This document shows positions 31,969 through 43,578 of a stretch of 64,000 nucleotides of DNA, piece after piece. Within the stretch, counting starts at the first letter, position 1; each line of letters starts with the position of its first letter. A program made the position numbers and the translations under genes. The DNA is from Neopestalotiopsis rosae (Eukaryota; Ascomycota; Sordariomycetes; Amphisphaeriales; Sporocadaceae): NCBI GenBank assembly GCA_023078685.1, contig JALGAS010000008.1:2790001-2854000 (forward strand). Reading direction: 5' to 3'. The notes below the pieces were generated by a model that was given only the letters and a program-made list of their open reading frames with translations, had not been told where the DNA came from and did not search any database.

Positions 31969-32739
31969 AGAGCAGATCTAAAGCGTCTTCGTTTTCTGCC
32001 CAAGTGATACGACACGTACTGCCTACATGAGACTGTTGCTTGATCCTTAGAAGGTGAGTCATTGAGTAGTAAGTAGATATCTTTGCAATTCATGGTGACG
32101 ACTATGTTACGCGTCGATTCGGCACCAAGAAGCGCTGCTCGAATGTCCAAAGCATTCACCTATTGAGAAAAGAGCAGAGAAAGGGGAAAAAAAGGCTGCA
32201 TCAAAAGGTAAGGCGTTTGGCGTTTTGGTAGATCAAATTATGGTCATTATAAAAATCATTTCTGATACAATGAATCGCAAGAAACATTTCCTCTCGTGAA
32301 ACGTCTGAATTGAGGGTTGAAAGGAATCAAAAACGTGATTTCACTTCTCCAACCAAGCTGTGATAAGCATACAAGGACTCGAATGGCAGTCCTTTGGGCG
32401 ATGTAGTTCGATAGATCGCAAGCAGTGCCTACCGTCTTCAAGTTACCTCGCAGATGTACAAGGTGACAGCAGTGTACTCTGCACTCTCAGCAGCCCAGTA
32501 CGGAAGACTGCCTTGTCGTGTGATCGTTTTCACGGTTGCAACAATGCCCCAAACTCATTTGAACTCGTCAGCGCCGCTTTCCATGGCCATTTTGATGGCC
32601 TGGGATTCTTGTGGCATGGCGTCCTCTCATCAAAGATCCTCAAGAAGATACATAACGGTGTCGTCAATTGGGTATCTAATGTTTGTGGTCATCATCTTGA
32701 CGATGATCTAGTGTACATGGAGCTCATCGCTCACCAAGT
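31969..32739. other. Intergenic region, convergent 3' ends
   Basis: Between the ends of the orphan gene and the securin-like gene. No recognisable gene or element. Confidence 0.4.
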
Positions 32740-33691
32740 TCAAAGCCATGCAGGCTTGCGCGGAGCAGACTTGGTTTGTGCACCCCTTACCGTGAGAGGC
32801 TTGCGTACGGCCGGCCTGGTTTGTGTACCCCTCACCGTGAGAGGCTTGCGCACGCCAGGCCTGGTTTGCGTACCCTTTATCTTGTTTGGAGCGGCTGAAG
32901 ACGCTTTTGACTTCTTTTTCTCGTCTTCAACTTCATGTTCGATAGATGGAAACGAGAAACTATCAAAGAGCTCTAGCTCTTGCTTATCGAGATCATCAAG
33001 GGCTGTATCGCGAAGCTCCTCTTGCCTCTTTTGGAATCCGTAAAAGCCAGACTCATGGATATCGTAAAGATCCTCTGGATCACTTCGCAATTGCGAGGCT
33101 CCGGAGCGAAGACTTTCAATATAGATCTGCAAATCGTCGCCATCAGGAAGAGGTTCTGGATTAGGTGGGCAGTACTCTGGTTCCAGGTCGTTCCACCACG
33201 GAGCTGTCTGCTCTTCATGGAACTGCAGATTCAGTATCTCGGCCTCTGGCTGCTTCTGTTTTGGCTTCATAGTAGTAGGCGCTTTGTTTCGAGTAGTTCC
33301 AACACTTTTGACTGCGCTCTTGGCGTTGACAGTCTGAGGTCCTCTGGACTTGGCATTTGTTGTCTTGTCTCCCAAGACTGCTCGGTTTCGGGGTTCTGTG
33401 ACAGAGTTAGTACACACTCTCACTTTCCAATCCATGTGGTGACGTACGCATAGGAGTGACAAAATTCGACTTTTCGAGGCCCTTGGAGCTTGCTGCATTC
33501 TCGTTACCCTTGGTGCGGTTGCCAAGGATGCTCTTAGCACCCTTCAAGTGGCCGCCATTCTCATCGTTGAGTGGAATCTTGATGGGTGTCTTTGGGTATC
33601 GAGCGCCGATTCCATTGTTCTGCTGTTGCTTCAGAGCAGCTCCAGTCTGGTGACGGGCCACCAGATTCTCTTGATCGCGAGCGACGAACAT
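32740..33691 (-). CDS. Securin-like (Pds1/Cut2-type) protein
   Basis: About 299 residues in two exons (33691-33448, 33395-32740). The N-terminus is basic with 'KGNENAASSKG', which contains a KEN-like element. It continues across the intron into 'QPRNRAVLGDKTTNAK', a destruction-box-like RxxL. The middle has 'LEPEYCPPNPEPLPDGDDL', which resembles the conserved acidic separase-binding segment of fungal securins, followed by acidic helical sequence. If correct, it inhibits separase until anaphase. The C-terminus carries three tandem 15-residue units. The identification rests on short motifs only; another APC/C substrate is possible. Confidence 0.6.
32753..32887 (-). repeat. Three 45-bp tandem units in the securin-like gene
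   Basis: Three units of exactly 45 bp (32753-32797, 32798-32842, 32843-32887) encode repeats of the form 'GTQTRPxVRKPLTVR'. The first two are nearly identical and the third is more diverged. They form the extreme C-terminal part of the protein and add basic charge. Confidence 0.9.
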
Positions 33692-34309
33692 GATGGCGAT
33701 GTGTTCAGTGCTCAGTGTGCTTGGAGTCGTTTGGCAATCAAATCAGAAGTAATAGTTTACTGGTTTCTAATGACGGCGCCGTCTAATGAACATGGTTTAC
33801 TACCGTGGGGAAGGTTGACGGAGCAACGCCGCTCCAATTAGCTGCGACCGAGCAACCAGAGCGGGGCCCAAGCTCTCGATACGTACCCTGAACCATTGGT
33901 AGCGGCTGCCCCACTGAACATTGAACAGCGCTGAGCTTCACGGCACTGGGCGGTGATCAAACTGTTAATGACTCGCTGTCATTTAGGCTGTGGTGCTTAA
34001 CACACTCACGAGCCAGCCCCTGTCCTATTTCCAGCGGGTTTCTAGGGGTATCGACGGACCCAGTGCAGAACGAGGGGCATTCATTCTTCTGGGCTTCCAT
34101 TGATTGCGGCCTGGACAGCCAAATTCCACACAGCCGATCCATTCATCAGACCGTCTCTTTCATTCGGCCACCCTTTGCATAACCTTTCACATTCTCAACT
34201 ACAAACTGCAAGACTTCAATACTCTCTCTCACTTCCTTTTTCCCTGCTCTTCTTTCACCTTTTCACTACCATCTCTTGAAACCTCACCAACACAAACCCA
34301 ACCGCAACC
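33692..34309. other. Divergent promoter region
   Basis: Between the securin-like gene and tropomyosin. The last 130 bp are CT-rich with a CAACC context before the ATG, typical of a strongly expressed gene's leader. Nothing else seen. Confidence 0.45.
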
Positions 34310-35097
34310 ATGGATCGCATTAAGGAGGTCAGTAAGCCAAGATAGGAGGTTTCCCCCCAATCTTACCCCACCACGAAGCCAGGCGCACGAGTTGCAGGAG
34401 GAGCAGCAGAACAGCGCTCCTCGCCAGCAGCCAGGGCAGCGATTTTCTCGAGATTCGAGAAGTCTTAACAGATGGAAGATGCAGCCGAGAGAAAAATGAC
34501 CATCTTTACAACAGCGGCAAAGCTGACATGGCATGCACGTACAGAAAATGAACTCCCTCCGCCTGGAGGCCGACGAGAACGCCGCCAAGGTCGAGGAGCT
34601 CCAGAACAAGCTCAAGGCTCTTGAGCAGGAGAACCTGGCTAAGGAGCAGGAGATCACATCCCTCTCGCACAAGAACGGTCTCCTCGAGGCCGAGGTTGAC
34701 AAGCTCGACACTTCCGTCAAGGATCTGAAGAAGTCCAACGATGAGGGCCAGCAACATGGTACGCAGAATGAGACCCTCCAACGAAGACTGCAGCTCCTCG
34801 AGGAAGAAGCCGAGGAGGCTGATAAGACCCTTCGTGAGGCCAATGAGAAGTAAGTTCACACCTTCCCTGAAAGAACCTCCTTTCAGGCACCATTCTTTGT
34901 AATTTGCAATATACTAATCGGAGCAACAAAACAGGCTCCGCCAGACTGACGTAAAAGCCGGTCACTTTGAACGCAAGGTGCAGGCTCTCGAGCAGGAGCG
35001 AGACCAGTGGGAGGGCAAGTACGAGGAGATGTCCGGAAAGTACACCGCATTGCAGAAGGAGCTGGAGGAGCTGCAAAACGAGATCGCCGGATTTTAA
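34310..35097 (+). CDS. TPM1: Tropomyosin
   Basis: A 161-residue continuous coiled coil, exactly the usual fungal tropomyosin length, in three exons: 34310-34327, 34545-34849, 34935-35097. The first exon encodes only 'MDRIKE' and the 217-nt first intron is long for this genome. The sequence is a heptad pattern throughout without proline, with 'MNSLRLEADENAAKVEELQN' at the start and 'LQKELEELQNEIAGF' at the end. It binds along actin cables and contractile-ring filaments in fungi. The end matches the polymerisation overlap region of the family. Confidence 0.93.
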
Positions 35098-35416
35098 GAT
35101 GCTACGGTCACCCGCCGTGTTGGAACGCATATGGTCAACTTGTGCAGCGAGCTGGGACTATAGCATGCATGTGGTTCTTCTGTCAGGCAAGGATGTATAC
35201 AGTTAGGGGATGATAGGAGGCTTGCTTTTCAGAGGCCAATAAGCATCATTTGGGTCAAACATCAGCAACCATCTTGCACTGTTCCTTATTCCTCAGGGGA
35301 TTGCAGAAACGTCACATTTTCCTAGAACAAGGTAGATCGTCTGGTTGCAACCAAGTAGGGGGAGCTATTGGCAATTCCCCCTATTTCATTAATCATTTTA
35401 TTTCCCGGACCCGCAA
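35098..35416. other. Intergenic region, convergent 3' ends
   Basis: Short 3' flanks of tropomyosin and RRP17; nothing recognised. Confidence 0.4.
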
Positions 35417-36160
35417 CTATGACCTCGCTTTGAGCTTTTTAATCTTCTGCTTTTTGTTCGCAATCGACCGATCATGCTTTGACTCGTATCGGAATTTCTT
35501 CTTCTTCTCCTTCTTGGGACGAGTCTTTTCCTTCTCGTTGGCGGCTCTGGCCAAGGCTTCCCTTCGCTCCTTTTCCGCCTCGTCTTCCGTATCAGGTTCC
35601 GCTTCAGGCTTGTGTAGACCATCCCTCGACACACTGACAGATTCCACAGTGACCGATGTGTACTTGTCCTCATCGATGTACTCTTCCTCGTGGTCCAGAG
35701 GCTCGTCTGCAGTTGGGCCATCTGGCAGTCCTTGCCATTCGTCATTCTCCTCGTCGGACCCTTCCTCGTCGCTCACATTTCCAGCTCGTGCCGCTTCTCT
35801 GAGTAGTTTGTTTACGTGGTCGACATGCTCCTCTACCTCTCGTTTCCTTTCCTGGCGGATCTGTGACGTTTATTAGTTTGGTTGTTTCTTTCTTGCGGCG
35901 GGCACCGGCAAGCAAGGCCATTGTTGAAGTGAAATGCGCCGTACCTGCTTTCTAGCCTCGAGCTTTTCTTCCTTCTCTCGCTTTGCGGCCTCCTCTTGTG
36001 CCCTCTTGACACGCTGTAGCTTTCGCTTGTGAAATCCGGTCAGGTACTCTTGCCGCGCATCGGTGTCGAAGTTGATCTCTTCAACGGCGTGCGCAACCTT
36101 TCGCTTCTTGGACAGCGTCGGCAAGATGGACTTTTTCGGTCTGGGATGTGTGATGAACAT
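35417..36160 (-). CDS. RRP17: Ribosome biogenesis protein RRP17 / nucleolar protein 12 family
   Basis: About 219 residues in two exons (36160-35945 and 35860-35417). The N-terminal half has the Nop12/Rrp17 signature: 'VEEINFDTDARQEYLTGFHK' followed by 'RKLQRVKRAQEEAAKREKEE' and a long charged helix ('RQERKREVEEHVDHVNKLL'). The middle is acidic ('SDEEGSDEENDEW') and the C-terminus strongly basic ('RPKKEKKKKFRYESKHDRSI'), a normal nucleolar profile. Yeast Rrp17 acts in 5' end processing of large-subunit pre-rRNA; this is family knowledge. The intron has a TACTAAT-like branch site (ACTAATAAAC). Confidence 0.9.
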
Positions 36161-36659
36161 GGCGCTTGAATGATACAGAGTCGAAAAATTGTTGTGCGCT
36201 CGATATGATCACTGCAAGTCTGTTCGCTTTTCTTCAAGACGAGAGGTGGGTGTTAAGTTAAGTTTGTTCATGAAATTTTCTTTTTCTTTTTTTTCCCAAC
36301 TAGGGTGGTTGATGCGCCTGCAAATGGAAATTTTGGTGTTGCTATATTCCCTGTCCCTCGAAACTTTCCAGAGGTTGCATCCGCTGTAAAGCCGCTAAGA
36401 ATTTGGCGGGACCCTGCCAGAACAGCCAGACGTGCAGCGCTCAGAAACCGGGGGTGAAACAGCCTCGACGGAACTTGCCGGGGCGAAGTCGCCGCCAATG
36501 CACCAGTTGCCAGGCTACGTGCGACTGACACTCTGGGTGGCCGCGTGCAGCTCCAATGAGCTCAATCTGGATGTCGTCAAGCTCTCGCTTCATCCCAGAG
36601 AAGGTCGTTTCCATCACCAACCACGCATTCCCGGCGCCATAACATCGAATCTTCTCAAG
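36161..36659. other. Divergent promoter region between RRP17 and BIG1
   Basis: No coding frame with protein-like features. A T-rich tract lies near 36280-36295. Nothing else recognised. Confidence 0.4.
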
Positions 36660-37641
36660 ATGCGTCTCTCAATAGCAGCTCTGGCTGCTGGCTGCGCCAC
36701 GGCCCACGCCTTCACCAACACGTCGCCCTTTGTTTTGTTCTCGACCGAGAAGTACGTCACCTTCAAGCCATGCATGCATGTTGCGACTGCACTTGGCATC
36801 ATGAACCCCATGTGCGTACATGCAATACTGACCTGAGGATTCAGATTCGAGAACACAGTTGTGGATGAGCTCCAAGCCAACCAGTCGGTCTTGAAGGCCA
36901 CTGGCGATTTCCTATCCAGCTGCCCAACGAAGCACTATCTGCTAGTATCGCAACCGAACCTCAACATCGAGCACCTCAACTCGAAGACTGCTGCCCCCAA
37001 GCTGCAGTCCGCCCTGTCCTCTTCAAAGGTCCAAGGCCGGATGATGGTTTCAGAAATGAGCGGAGTCGTCGATCTGCAGCAGGTAGCCTCCAGCATCAGG
37101 GAGAGCTGCCAGGCCGCCGGCAAGACGCCGTCCATCGACTCGATGGTTCTGGACGCCGTCCCCACCGCCGGCCGCTACGAGGATCTCGTGGAGAACCTCG
37201 TCGACAGCGACAACGACGTCGGCGTCGTTCTGCAGCAGTACGATGCCGCTGGCGACTTCACCGTCATTTACACGGCGGGTGCTCGCACCGACAAGGCCGA
37301 GGAGAAGCACTACGAGGCCGAGTTCAAGGACACCACGCACCAGGAGTTGAAGAGACAGGTTGACTCGATTAAGCGCGAGAAGAAGGAGAGGGACACCAGG
37401 CCACTCTTTGAGAAGTACCAATTCTTTACACCTGGTACGTTTATATGCAACCCTCCAAAGGGGGGATCTATTATGATGAATCCTATGCTAACTTGCAGTA
37501 GGTATTTTTATGACTCTGGTTTCTCTCTTGATTCTGTTCTCGATCCTGGGAGTAGGAATCAGCGCTCTTGGCAGCCTGCAGGTTCCGTACGGTGCTTTTG
37601 ACAAGGAGATGGGGCCTGCTGCTCAGAAGAAGCAGCAATAA
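36660..37641 (+). CDS. BIG1: BIG1-type ER membrane protein (V-ATPase accessory/assembly family)
   Basis: About 273 residues in three exons: 36660-36751, 36845-37434, 37502-37641. A signal peptide ('RLSIAALAAGCATAHA') is followed by 'FTNTSPFVLFSTE', the usual start of the mature BIG1 luminal domain. That domain has a CxxxxxxY pattern in 'LSSCPTKHYLLVSQPNLN'. One C-terminal transmembrane segment ('IFMTLVSLLILFSILGVGIS') and a short lysine-containing tail ('KKQQ') end the protein. In yeast Big1 is an ER protein needed for beta-1,6-glucan synthesis, and the fold is shared with V-ATPase accessory subunit Ac45/Voa1. The last exon contains the membrane anchor, so retention of the second intron would give a soluble form. 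Confidence 0.85.
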
Positions 37642-38272
37642 GAGCCTAGACGGGAACCTCCTGAAGACGACTGACACCTGTAATACTCATGATATTCCGT
37701 GTATCATCAGACTCTTGATCAAGCGCAAAGAGAATGTTCTTTGTCTGTTGATACTATAAGTGTATGAATTTACCCTGGGATTGTGGCAACTAAGAAGGGT
37801 AGAGCTTATCGTGCGGCTGCTCTGGGGAGTAGACGGACTGCACAAACATTTGTTTTTGACGATTGGCGTTTCAATACACATTGCTGTTTACGAAGGCATA
37901 CTTTCCCCTAAATTTGATGATGCAAAGGATTCAGTGAACAGCATAAATAATGCATTGCTTCCAACCATGGCAGACCTGGTCTATGTAAATAACGCCGGGA
38001 ACGCCTAAAATTCACTCGGATTCGGTTCCGATTCATGCATCCTTCCGGATGTGCATCATGAAATCCGTCCTCATACGATTCTGCATCTCTGATACACCTC
38101 CTTTCTACTCCCGTCTCTGGAAAGCATCAGCCCTCTTTGCCAGTGACCCAAGAAAAGCACTTCTCCATTTTGTGACCTAAAAAGTAGAAATTCGGCTCTG
38201 GAAGAGAGACGCAAACCAAAATGCCCCGTTCCAATCTCTATTTGATTCTGCACGACTTTCTCTTTGTCTCTC
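37642..38272. other. Intergenic region, convergent 3' ends
   Basis: Between BIG1 and TRM112. No recognisable gene or element. Confidence 0.4.
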
Positions 38273-38920
38273 TCAGACCAAATGGCTAGGCAGCAAAAAG
38301 TTGGCAATGCCCTCGCGGACGGCGTACTCGTGGCCGCAGCAGCCGCAGACGAGCTTGCCCTCCATGATCTGCGTCTCCATGAGCAGGTTGTGCAGGTCCT
38401 TGAGCTTTTGCTCGTCGGCCTGCAGTTCCTCTGCCGTCGGTGCCTGCTCTGGCAGGGCCGGGAAGCCGAGCTATTTGATTGAATGTATGATTAGTAAATT
38501 GAACTGAAAACTGTATGTAATCTGAGCAAGGTTTTTTGCCCAGATATTGCATCTCCATTGTGGCTTGGCAAAAATGGTTTGGAGATTTTTTGGCACTCGA
38601 AATGCCATGTGGAATATTTTACCCCACGCCCAAACAGACCCAAGGGCAGAACTCCCATCCTTTCGCTCTGGCAAACCACACGGCAAACAACCGTCCGAGA
38701 AGGAAAAATTGACTTCATCTGAATGACAACTCACCTCGGTAGCTGTAGTAGTCAGCGCCCGCCAATCGATGCGGGGCAGAATGTTGATGAGCAGCTCCGG
38801 GTTGACCTCAATGTCGTCCTGCACCAGCTCGGCGTCCTTGGGGTGCAGAGGGTACGAGTCGGACGACGATTTGCAGGCCTTGACGGCGCAGGTCAAAAAG
38901 TTCAAACTCAGGATCTTCAT
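38273..38920 (-). CDS. TRM112: TRM112, activator subunit of methyltransferases
   Basis: A protein of about 126 residues encoded by two exons (38920 to about 38736, and about 38471 to 38273) with a long intron of about 260 nt. The N-terminus 'MKILSLNFLTCAVKACKSSS' supplies the first CxxxxC pair of the zinc knuckle. The C-terminus supplies the second ('LVCGCCGHEYAVREGIANFL'), exactly as in the family. Trm112 stabilises tRNA, rRNA and eRF1 methyltransferases. The central helical part ('ELQADEQKLKDLHNLLME') matches the family. The intron splits the two zinc-binding pairs. Confidence 0.93.
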
Positions 38921-39238
38921 TGTGAATTCTTGTTGACTTTGTGCTGCGATTTCTGAGCAAGAAAAATATGGTATATACAAGAGTCTGTGAGTGTGTCTGG
39001 TGTTTTGGCTGTTGAGTTTTCGGCAGGCCTTTTAGAATTTTTATGGGTCCGTTTTCATGGTGCACCCAAGTTCTTCGGTGAGCTATACTAAAACTCTCAC
39101 CAATCATACTTTTTAATTCACGAGAAGAGCTGTAACTGTATTTACAACCATATTCACATTTGCCATACTAATTCTGTCACTGCAAAAAGAAATAACAACA
39201 ATCTAAGTTTATGACTTTTCATATTCTTGCATTCGCAA
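38921..39238. other. Upstream region of TRM112 and 3' flank of cyclophilin B
   Basis: AT-rich, no coding signal. Confidence 0.4.
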
Positions 39239-40370
39239 TTACGCCAATGTCTTCTCGTATCCTACGTCGCTTCTCTCGGTCTTGGATCGGCTCAAGCGCA
39301 GGTAAATGCCAATGGCAGCGATGATGACCGCAAAGAAGGCAGCCTTCTGGAAGACCGTGTAGCCTGCGTCGGCGGCAGCGACCTCACTCTCCGAGAACGG
39401 GTTGGCAGCCTCCTCGTTGGAGAAACCCGCAGCCCATCCGGCACTGCCGTATGTAGCATCTGGGGAACACAAAAGTCGAATCAGCTATGCAGACAACACA
39501 GCGCGGGCGTCATATGCGGAGGAAGAAACAAGTAGGAGACATTGAAGAGTCATTATTGTAATCTCTTTCTGTCTCTCTCTCGCGGAGGCGAAGACAGGGT
39601 GGTAGTGGTGTGTTTAGAGCTCCACGTGAATACCTTCGGGAGGAACCTCCAGCTCTCCGCTCTTGGCGATCTTGATCTCCTTGACAGGCTTGTCGCCGGG
39701 CTTGGTAGGGCCCTGCTCAATCTTCTCAACGACGTCGTAGCCCTCGAGGACCTCGCCAAAGACGACGTGACGGCCATCGAGCCACCTTGAATGATGGTTG
39801 TTAGTTATGCGAGCACTATTGCTTGTGGCCTACTAGGCAGTACTTACGAGGTGACGACGGTGGTGATGAAGAACTGGGAGCCGTTGGTGTCCTTGCCGGC
39901 GTTGGCCATGGACAGGAGACCCTTCTTGGTGTGCTTGAGCTTGAAGTTCTCGTCGGGGAAGCGGTCACCGTAGACTAAAAGAAAACCAAGCTGTTAGACA
40001 AGGACAACCCACTTTCTGTGGTAGCAACAATGCACAACTTACTGGACTTTCCACCGGTACCATCACCCTTAGTGAAGTCACCACCCTGGATCATGAACTG
40101 CTTGATAACTCTGTGGAAAGAAGATCCCTCGTAACCGAAGCCCTTCTCGCCAGTGGCAAGAGCACGGAAGTTCTCAGTGGTCTGGGGAACAGTCTTTCCG
40201 TAGAGACCCATGACGATACGGCCAATGGGCTCATCGCCCTGAGTGATGTCGAAGTAGACCTTGTGGGTGATCTTGGGGCCCTTGGCAGCTTCGGCGGTCG
40301 AGGCAAAGAGGACCATGGCCACTCCAAAGAGCAGCACGGCGCCAGCAAAGAGGCGGCGTAGGGACAACAT
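39239..40370 (-). CDS. Cyclophilin B, secretory-pathway peptidyl-prolyl isomerase, with two possible C-termini
   Basis: A signal peptide ('[22 protein letters not shown]') precedes a complete cyclophilin domain with '[15 protein letters not shown]', 'GSQFFITT' and '[13 protein letters not shown]', including the catalytic Arg, Phe, Trp and His positions. Two clear introns follow 'GTGGKS' and 'TTVVTS'. The last exon can read to a stop at 39614-39616, giving about 210 residues ending in HVEL, similar to an HDEL-type ER signal. Alternatively a GTATTC donor at 39633 can join an acceptor at 39460. This adds about 73 residues ('[20 protein letters not shown]' then a membrane helix '[17 protein letters not shown]') and gives about 281 residues. 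Which form dominates cannot be told from the sequence. The family speeds protein folding in the ER. Confidence 0.88.
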
Positions 40371-40826
40371 TGTAACAATGATCTTATCAAGACTTGCCCG
40401 ATAATAAAGTCAATTGAAGTGTGTTGATGTCGTCGAGATGGAATCGACGAAAAAAAGAAAATATGGAAGGGAGGAGAAACGAAGAATCAGAAATGCAACT
40501 CCTCTGAATGATCCTCCTTGAAGCTACGTTTCACCTCGGAGCTCGTTGAAGCAGGTCCCTGGAGCAACCCCAGCAATAGTCCATATGCGGAGGGGGGGAT
40601 GCTTATCGCGTGCTCGATAAGGACGGACGGGGTGAATCCGCTCCCCATTGGTGCTGCAAAGGCGCAAAAGGCGTTAGCGTTCAAGCAGGTGCGGAATGGC
40701 CCGTGCATCTCGCGACTTGGAAATTCAACTTTCGAGAGACCTTGAAGCCGTCGCCCAGGGCATTCCCAGAACGAATTGACAGTCTGTTGCGACACCTCTG
40801 GTACCAGCTTACCCAAATCCGTCAAG
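40371..40826. other. Divergent promoter region of cyclophilin B and uS13m
   Basis: No gene seen; a purine-rich stretch lies near 40445-40490. Confidence 0.4.
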
Positions 40827-41264
40827 ATGGTGAGTCTTTAACGTCCGTCTGTCCTCTCAGCACAAGCCAGCTAAACCAGCAAACAGACCTTCATTATGGG
40901 CGTAAACTTCCACCCGCGGAAGCTGGTGAAGAAGACCCTCGAGTCCTTCTACGGTCTGGGTCCGCAGACCTCGGCGCGCATCATGGCCAAGTACTGCATT
41001 CACCCGCTGGCCCGCCTCGAGACCCTCCCAGCCAAGGTGCAGACGTCCCTGACGGCAGAACTCTCCACAATGACCATCGACAACGACGCCAAGAGGATAG
41101 TGCAGGACAACATTAGAAGGTTGCGAGACATGGGCACATACAGAGGAAGAAGACACGCCATGGGTCTGCCCGTGCGCGGCCAGCAGACCAGGAACCAGAT
41201 CGCAACGGCAAGAAAGCTCAACGTGCTGCAGAGAGGTGGAGGTGACCGAGTTATGGGATCCTAA
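40827..41264 (+). CDS. SWS2: Mitochondrial small ribosomal subunit protein uS13m
   Basis: Bacterial S13-type ribosomal protein of about 126 residues. I read a first exon that contains only the ATG (40827-40829), an intron with donor GTGAGT, and a second exon 40887-41264 beginning 'TFIMGVNF'; a start at the internal ATG 40896 is the alternative. The body matches S13: 'SFYGLGPQTSARIMAKYCIH', 'AELSTMTIDNDAKRIVQDNI' and 'RHAMGLPVRGQQTRNQIAT' followed by the basic C-terminus. It binds the small-subunit rRNA head in the mitochondrial ribosome. Import signal is minimal, as in the yeast homologue. Confidence 0.92.
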
Positions 41265-42012
41265 GCAGAGGAGCGTCAGGCAGTTGCGGGTTGTGGATAG
41301 ACCGGGCGGCGATGCCCGTAGACACAGATTGCATGTCGAGGCAATATCGAATCATTGGGAATGGCGTTCTAGAGAGGTCCGGATTCTGCACGGATCTCAT
41401 CAGCAGGGCTTGTTCTGGGTGTCCCAGACGAGCAGTGCTGTGTGTACAATAAGCTCTGTGGCGTCAAGTCATTGTACAAACAAAAAAGAATTCATGAACT
41501 GAACGGTCGCAATTTTGAGCTCGAAAATCAACTGCATGACATTCGTAACAAGATTTCTGTGAATGGCCAAGACGGACGGACAGGCTGAGATATGGTTGGC
41601 AGTGGTTGGTCTCTATGCTTTTGGTCCATCTAATTGCAGGCTGTATGATTGAGAGGCCTGAATCTTGCGTATTATGACAAGCGCTGCGTTTTGAAAATCA
41701 GTTTTGCTTTGTGAGTCAGGTTGGGGTTGAATGACTATGACAATTGTTGCCCAATTTACTCAAAATATCATTCTAGCTCAAGCACATTGATGTTTCTTTT
41801 GATGGTATGATTCGTTACCTGACGTTTAGAACAATGACACAAGATTACTGAAAGTGTGAAGCATTTTGTTGCAACATGCTTGGTGCGTGAAGTATATTAT
41901 AGCATATCAAGATGATGCCAACACTGATGATGTAGTATGTTTACTTTCATCATCTTGAGATCCATCATATCCGAAACCTTGTCGACCCAGCTTAGCCTAC
42001 TATGAGTCAACT
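41265..42012. other. Intergenic region, convergent 3' ends
   Basis: Between uS13m and the dipeptidase. No recognisable gene or repeat. Confidence 0.4.
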
Positions 42013-43578
42013 TCAGTATAGGTCGAACTGACTCAATGACTGTTCAAGAGAACGCTTGGGGATATCGTCCTCATACACCGGAAAGCCTTCCTCCTGTAGC
42101 TTGGCAGCAGTGATTTCGACATCTTTCCAGACCCTGAGGATGTTCCCTCCGGCAACCTTGGCGGCGTCAACATCCGAAACACCCCGCTTCAACAGCTCAG
42201 CAAAAAGCTCAGGGTACTTGGAAACATCCTCTAGGCCTTTTGGCACCGATGGGATACCATCAAAATCGCTACCGACACCCACATGATCGTAACCAATGAG
42301 GTTACCGATGTAGGTGATGTGATCTGCGACCTTGTCAAGCGTAGCATGCTCTGGTACGGGCGCAGGAACACCATTGTCATTGCCTACGTCTTTGCAGGAA
42401 ATAAAGTCGGGAGCAAAGTTGACTACAATCTCATTAGCGTTCGAACCCACAGGGACAGGTTTCCTGGAATCGACTTACCCATGACGACAGAATTCGTTTT
42501 CTTGACCAGCTGAAGGATGTCGTCGGGCACGTTTCTTGGGTGGGGGCAAACAGAGAACGCAGAAGAGTGGCTGTACATGACGGGTGCCTTGCTTCCTTCC
42601 CATTCACTTCCGCCAAGCACGTCACGCATGGTATCGGCACTGACATGGGCCAGATCAACGATCATGCCAATGCGGTTCATCTCGTGAACAAGCTTCTTGC
42701 CCTTGGGAGATAGGCCGCCCCAATATGGCTCGGCCTTGCGGAACGGATTCTCCACCAGTGCCGAGTCTGCATAGATATTGCCACAATTGTGAGTAAGCGT
42801 GATATAGCGAGCACCTAGGCTGTGGAAGAGGCGCAAGTTGGCGACAGAATTGCCAATCTGGTGGAGGCCCTCGACGCCCAGGGGTGATATGAGTTTTCCA
42901 TCCTTGAATGATGCTAGAGCAGAGTCGGCAGTGATGCCAATCACATTGGAGAAATCCTTGGGAAAAGCAGAGCTCAGACGGTTCACGAGATCAATCTGCT
43001 CAAGGGTGAATTGTACGGCTATGATTGTTAGAAACGCAATGCTATCAAGCTCAGAAGTCAGTGCGATCAAGAAGCTTACTGTCTCTATAGTTCTCGTCGG
43101 ACCAGTCTGTACCATTTTCTGGGCAAGGAGCAAAGACACTCCAGAATGCACCTCCATTTTGCCCAGCCCTCAATCGGGGCAGATCAACTTGCATTGGCAG
43201 TCCAGTCTCGCCAAATGCCTCGGAGAAGTTGCCATAGATCTTATTGCCATACAAGAAGCGTATAAGCAGTGGAAAATCATCATGTCCATCTAGATACTAC
43301 TGTTAGATCGGCAGAAGATTGTTTCATTAGACATGTAGCTGACCTATAAGAGGCGTTGTAGACAGGATGTTGTGAACTCGGCTTTCTATGGTCTGTGGAC
43401 GCAAGCGCGAGTAGGCGTGGCAAGCTGGGTGATAAGACCTGGTAGTGGGGTGGAACAGCGTTCCGAGGAGTAGAAAGTTGATAATGATAGCAGCAATGAC
43501 ACCTCGTTTGCGGCAAGGAGTCCGTTTTTCCTCTTGAGGAGGGCGAACCTCCTGAAGAGGAAGAGCTTTCTCAGACAT
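42013..43578 (-). CDS. Membrane-anchored dipeptidase, peptidase family M19
   Basis: A renal-dipeptidase-type metallopeptidase in four exons. The N-terminus is cytosolic and charged, followed by a signal anchor ('GVIAAIIINFLLLGTLF'), so the enzyme should face the secretory lumen or cell exterior. Zinc ligands are visible: 'DGHDDFP' (formed across the first intron), Glu in 'GVEGLHQIG', His in 'TLTHNCGN', His in 'VDLAHVSADT', and 'GVGSDFDG' for the substrate-side Asp. Family members hydrolyse dipeptides with broad specificity. The stop is at 42013 and the start ATG at 43578 precedes 'SEKALPLQEVRPP'. All catalytic residues are present. Confidence 0.9.
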
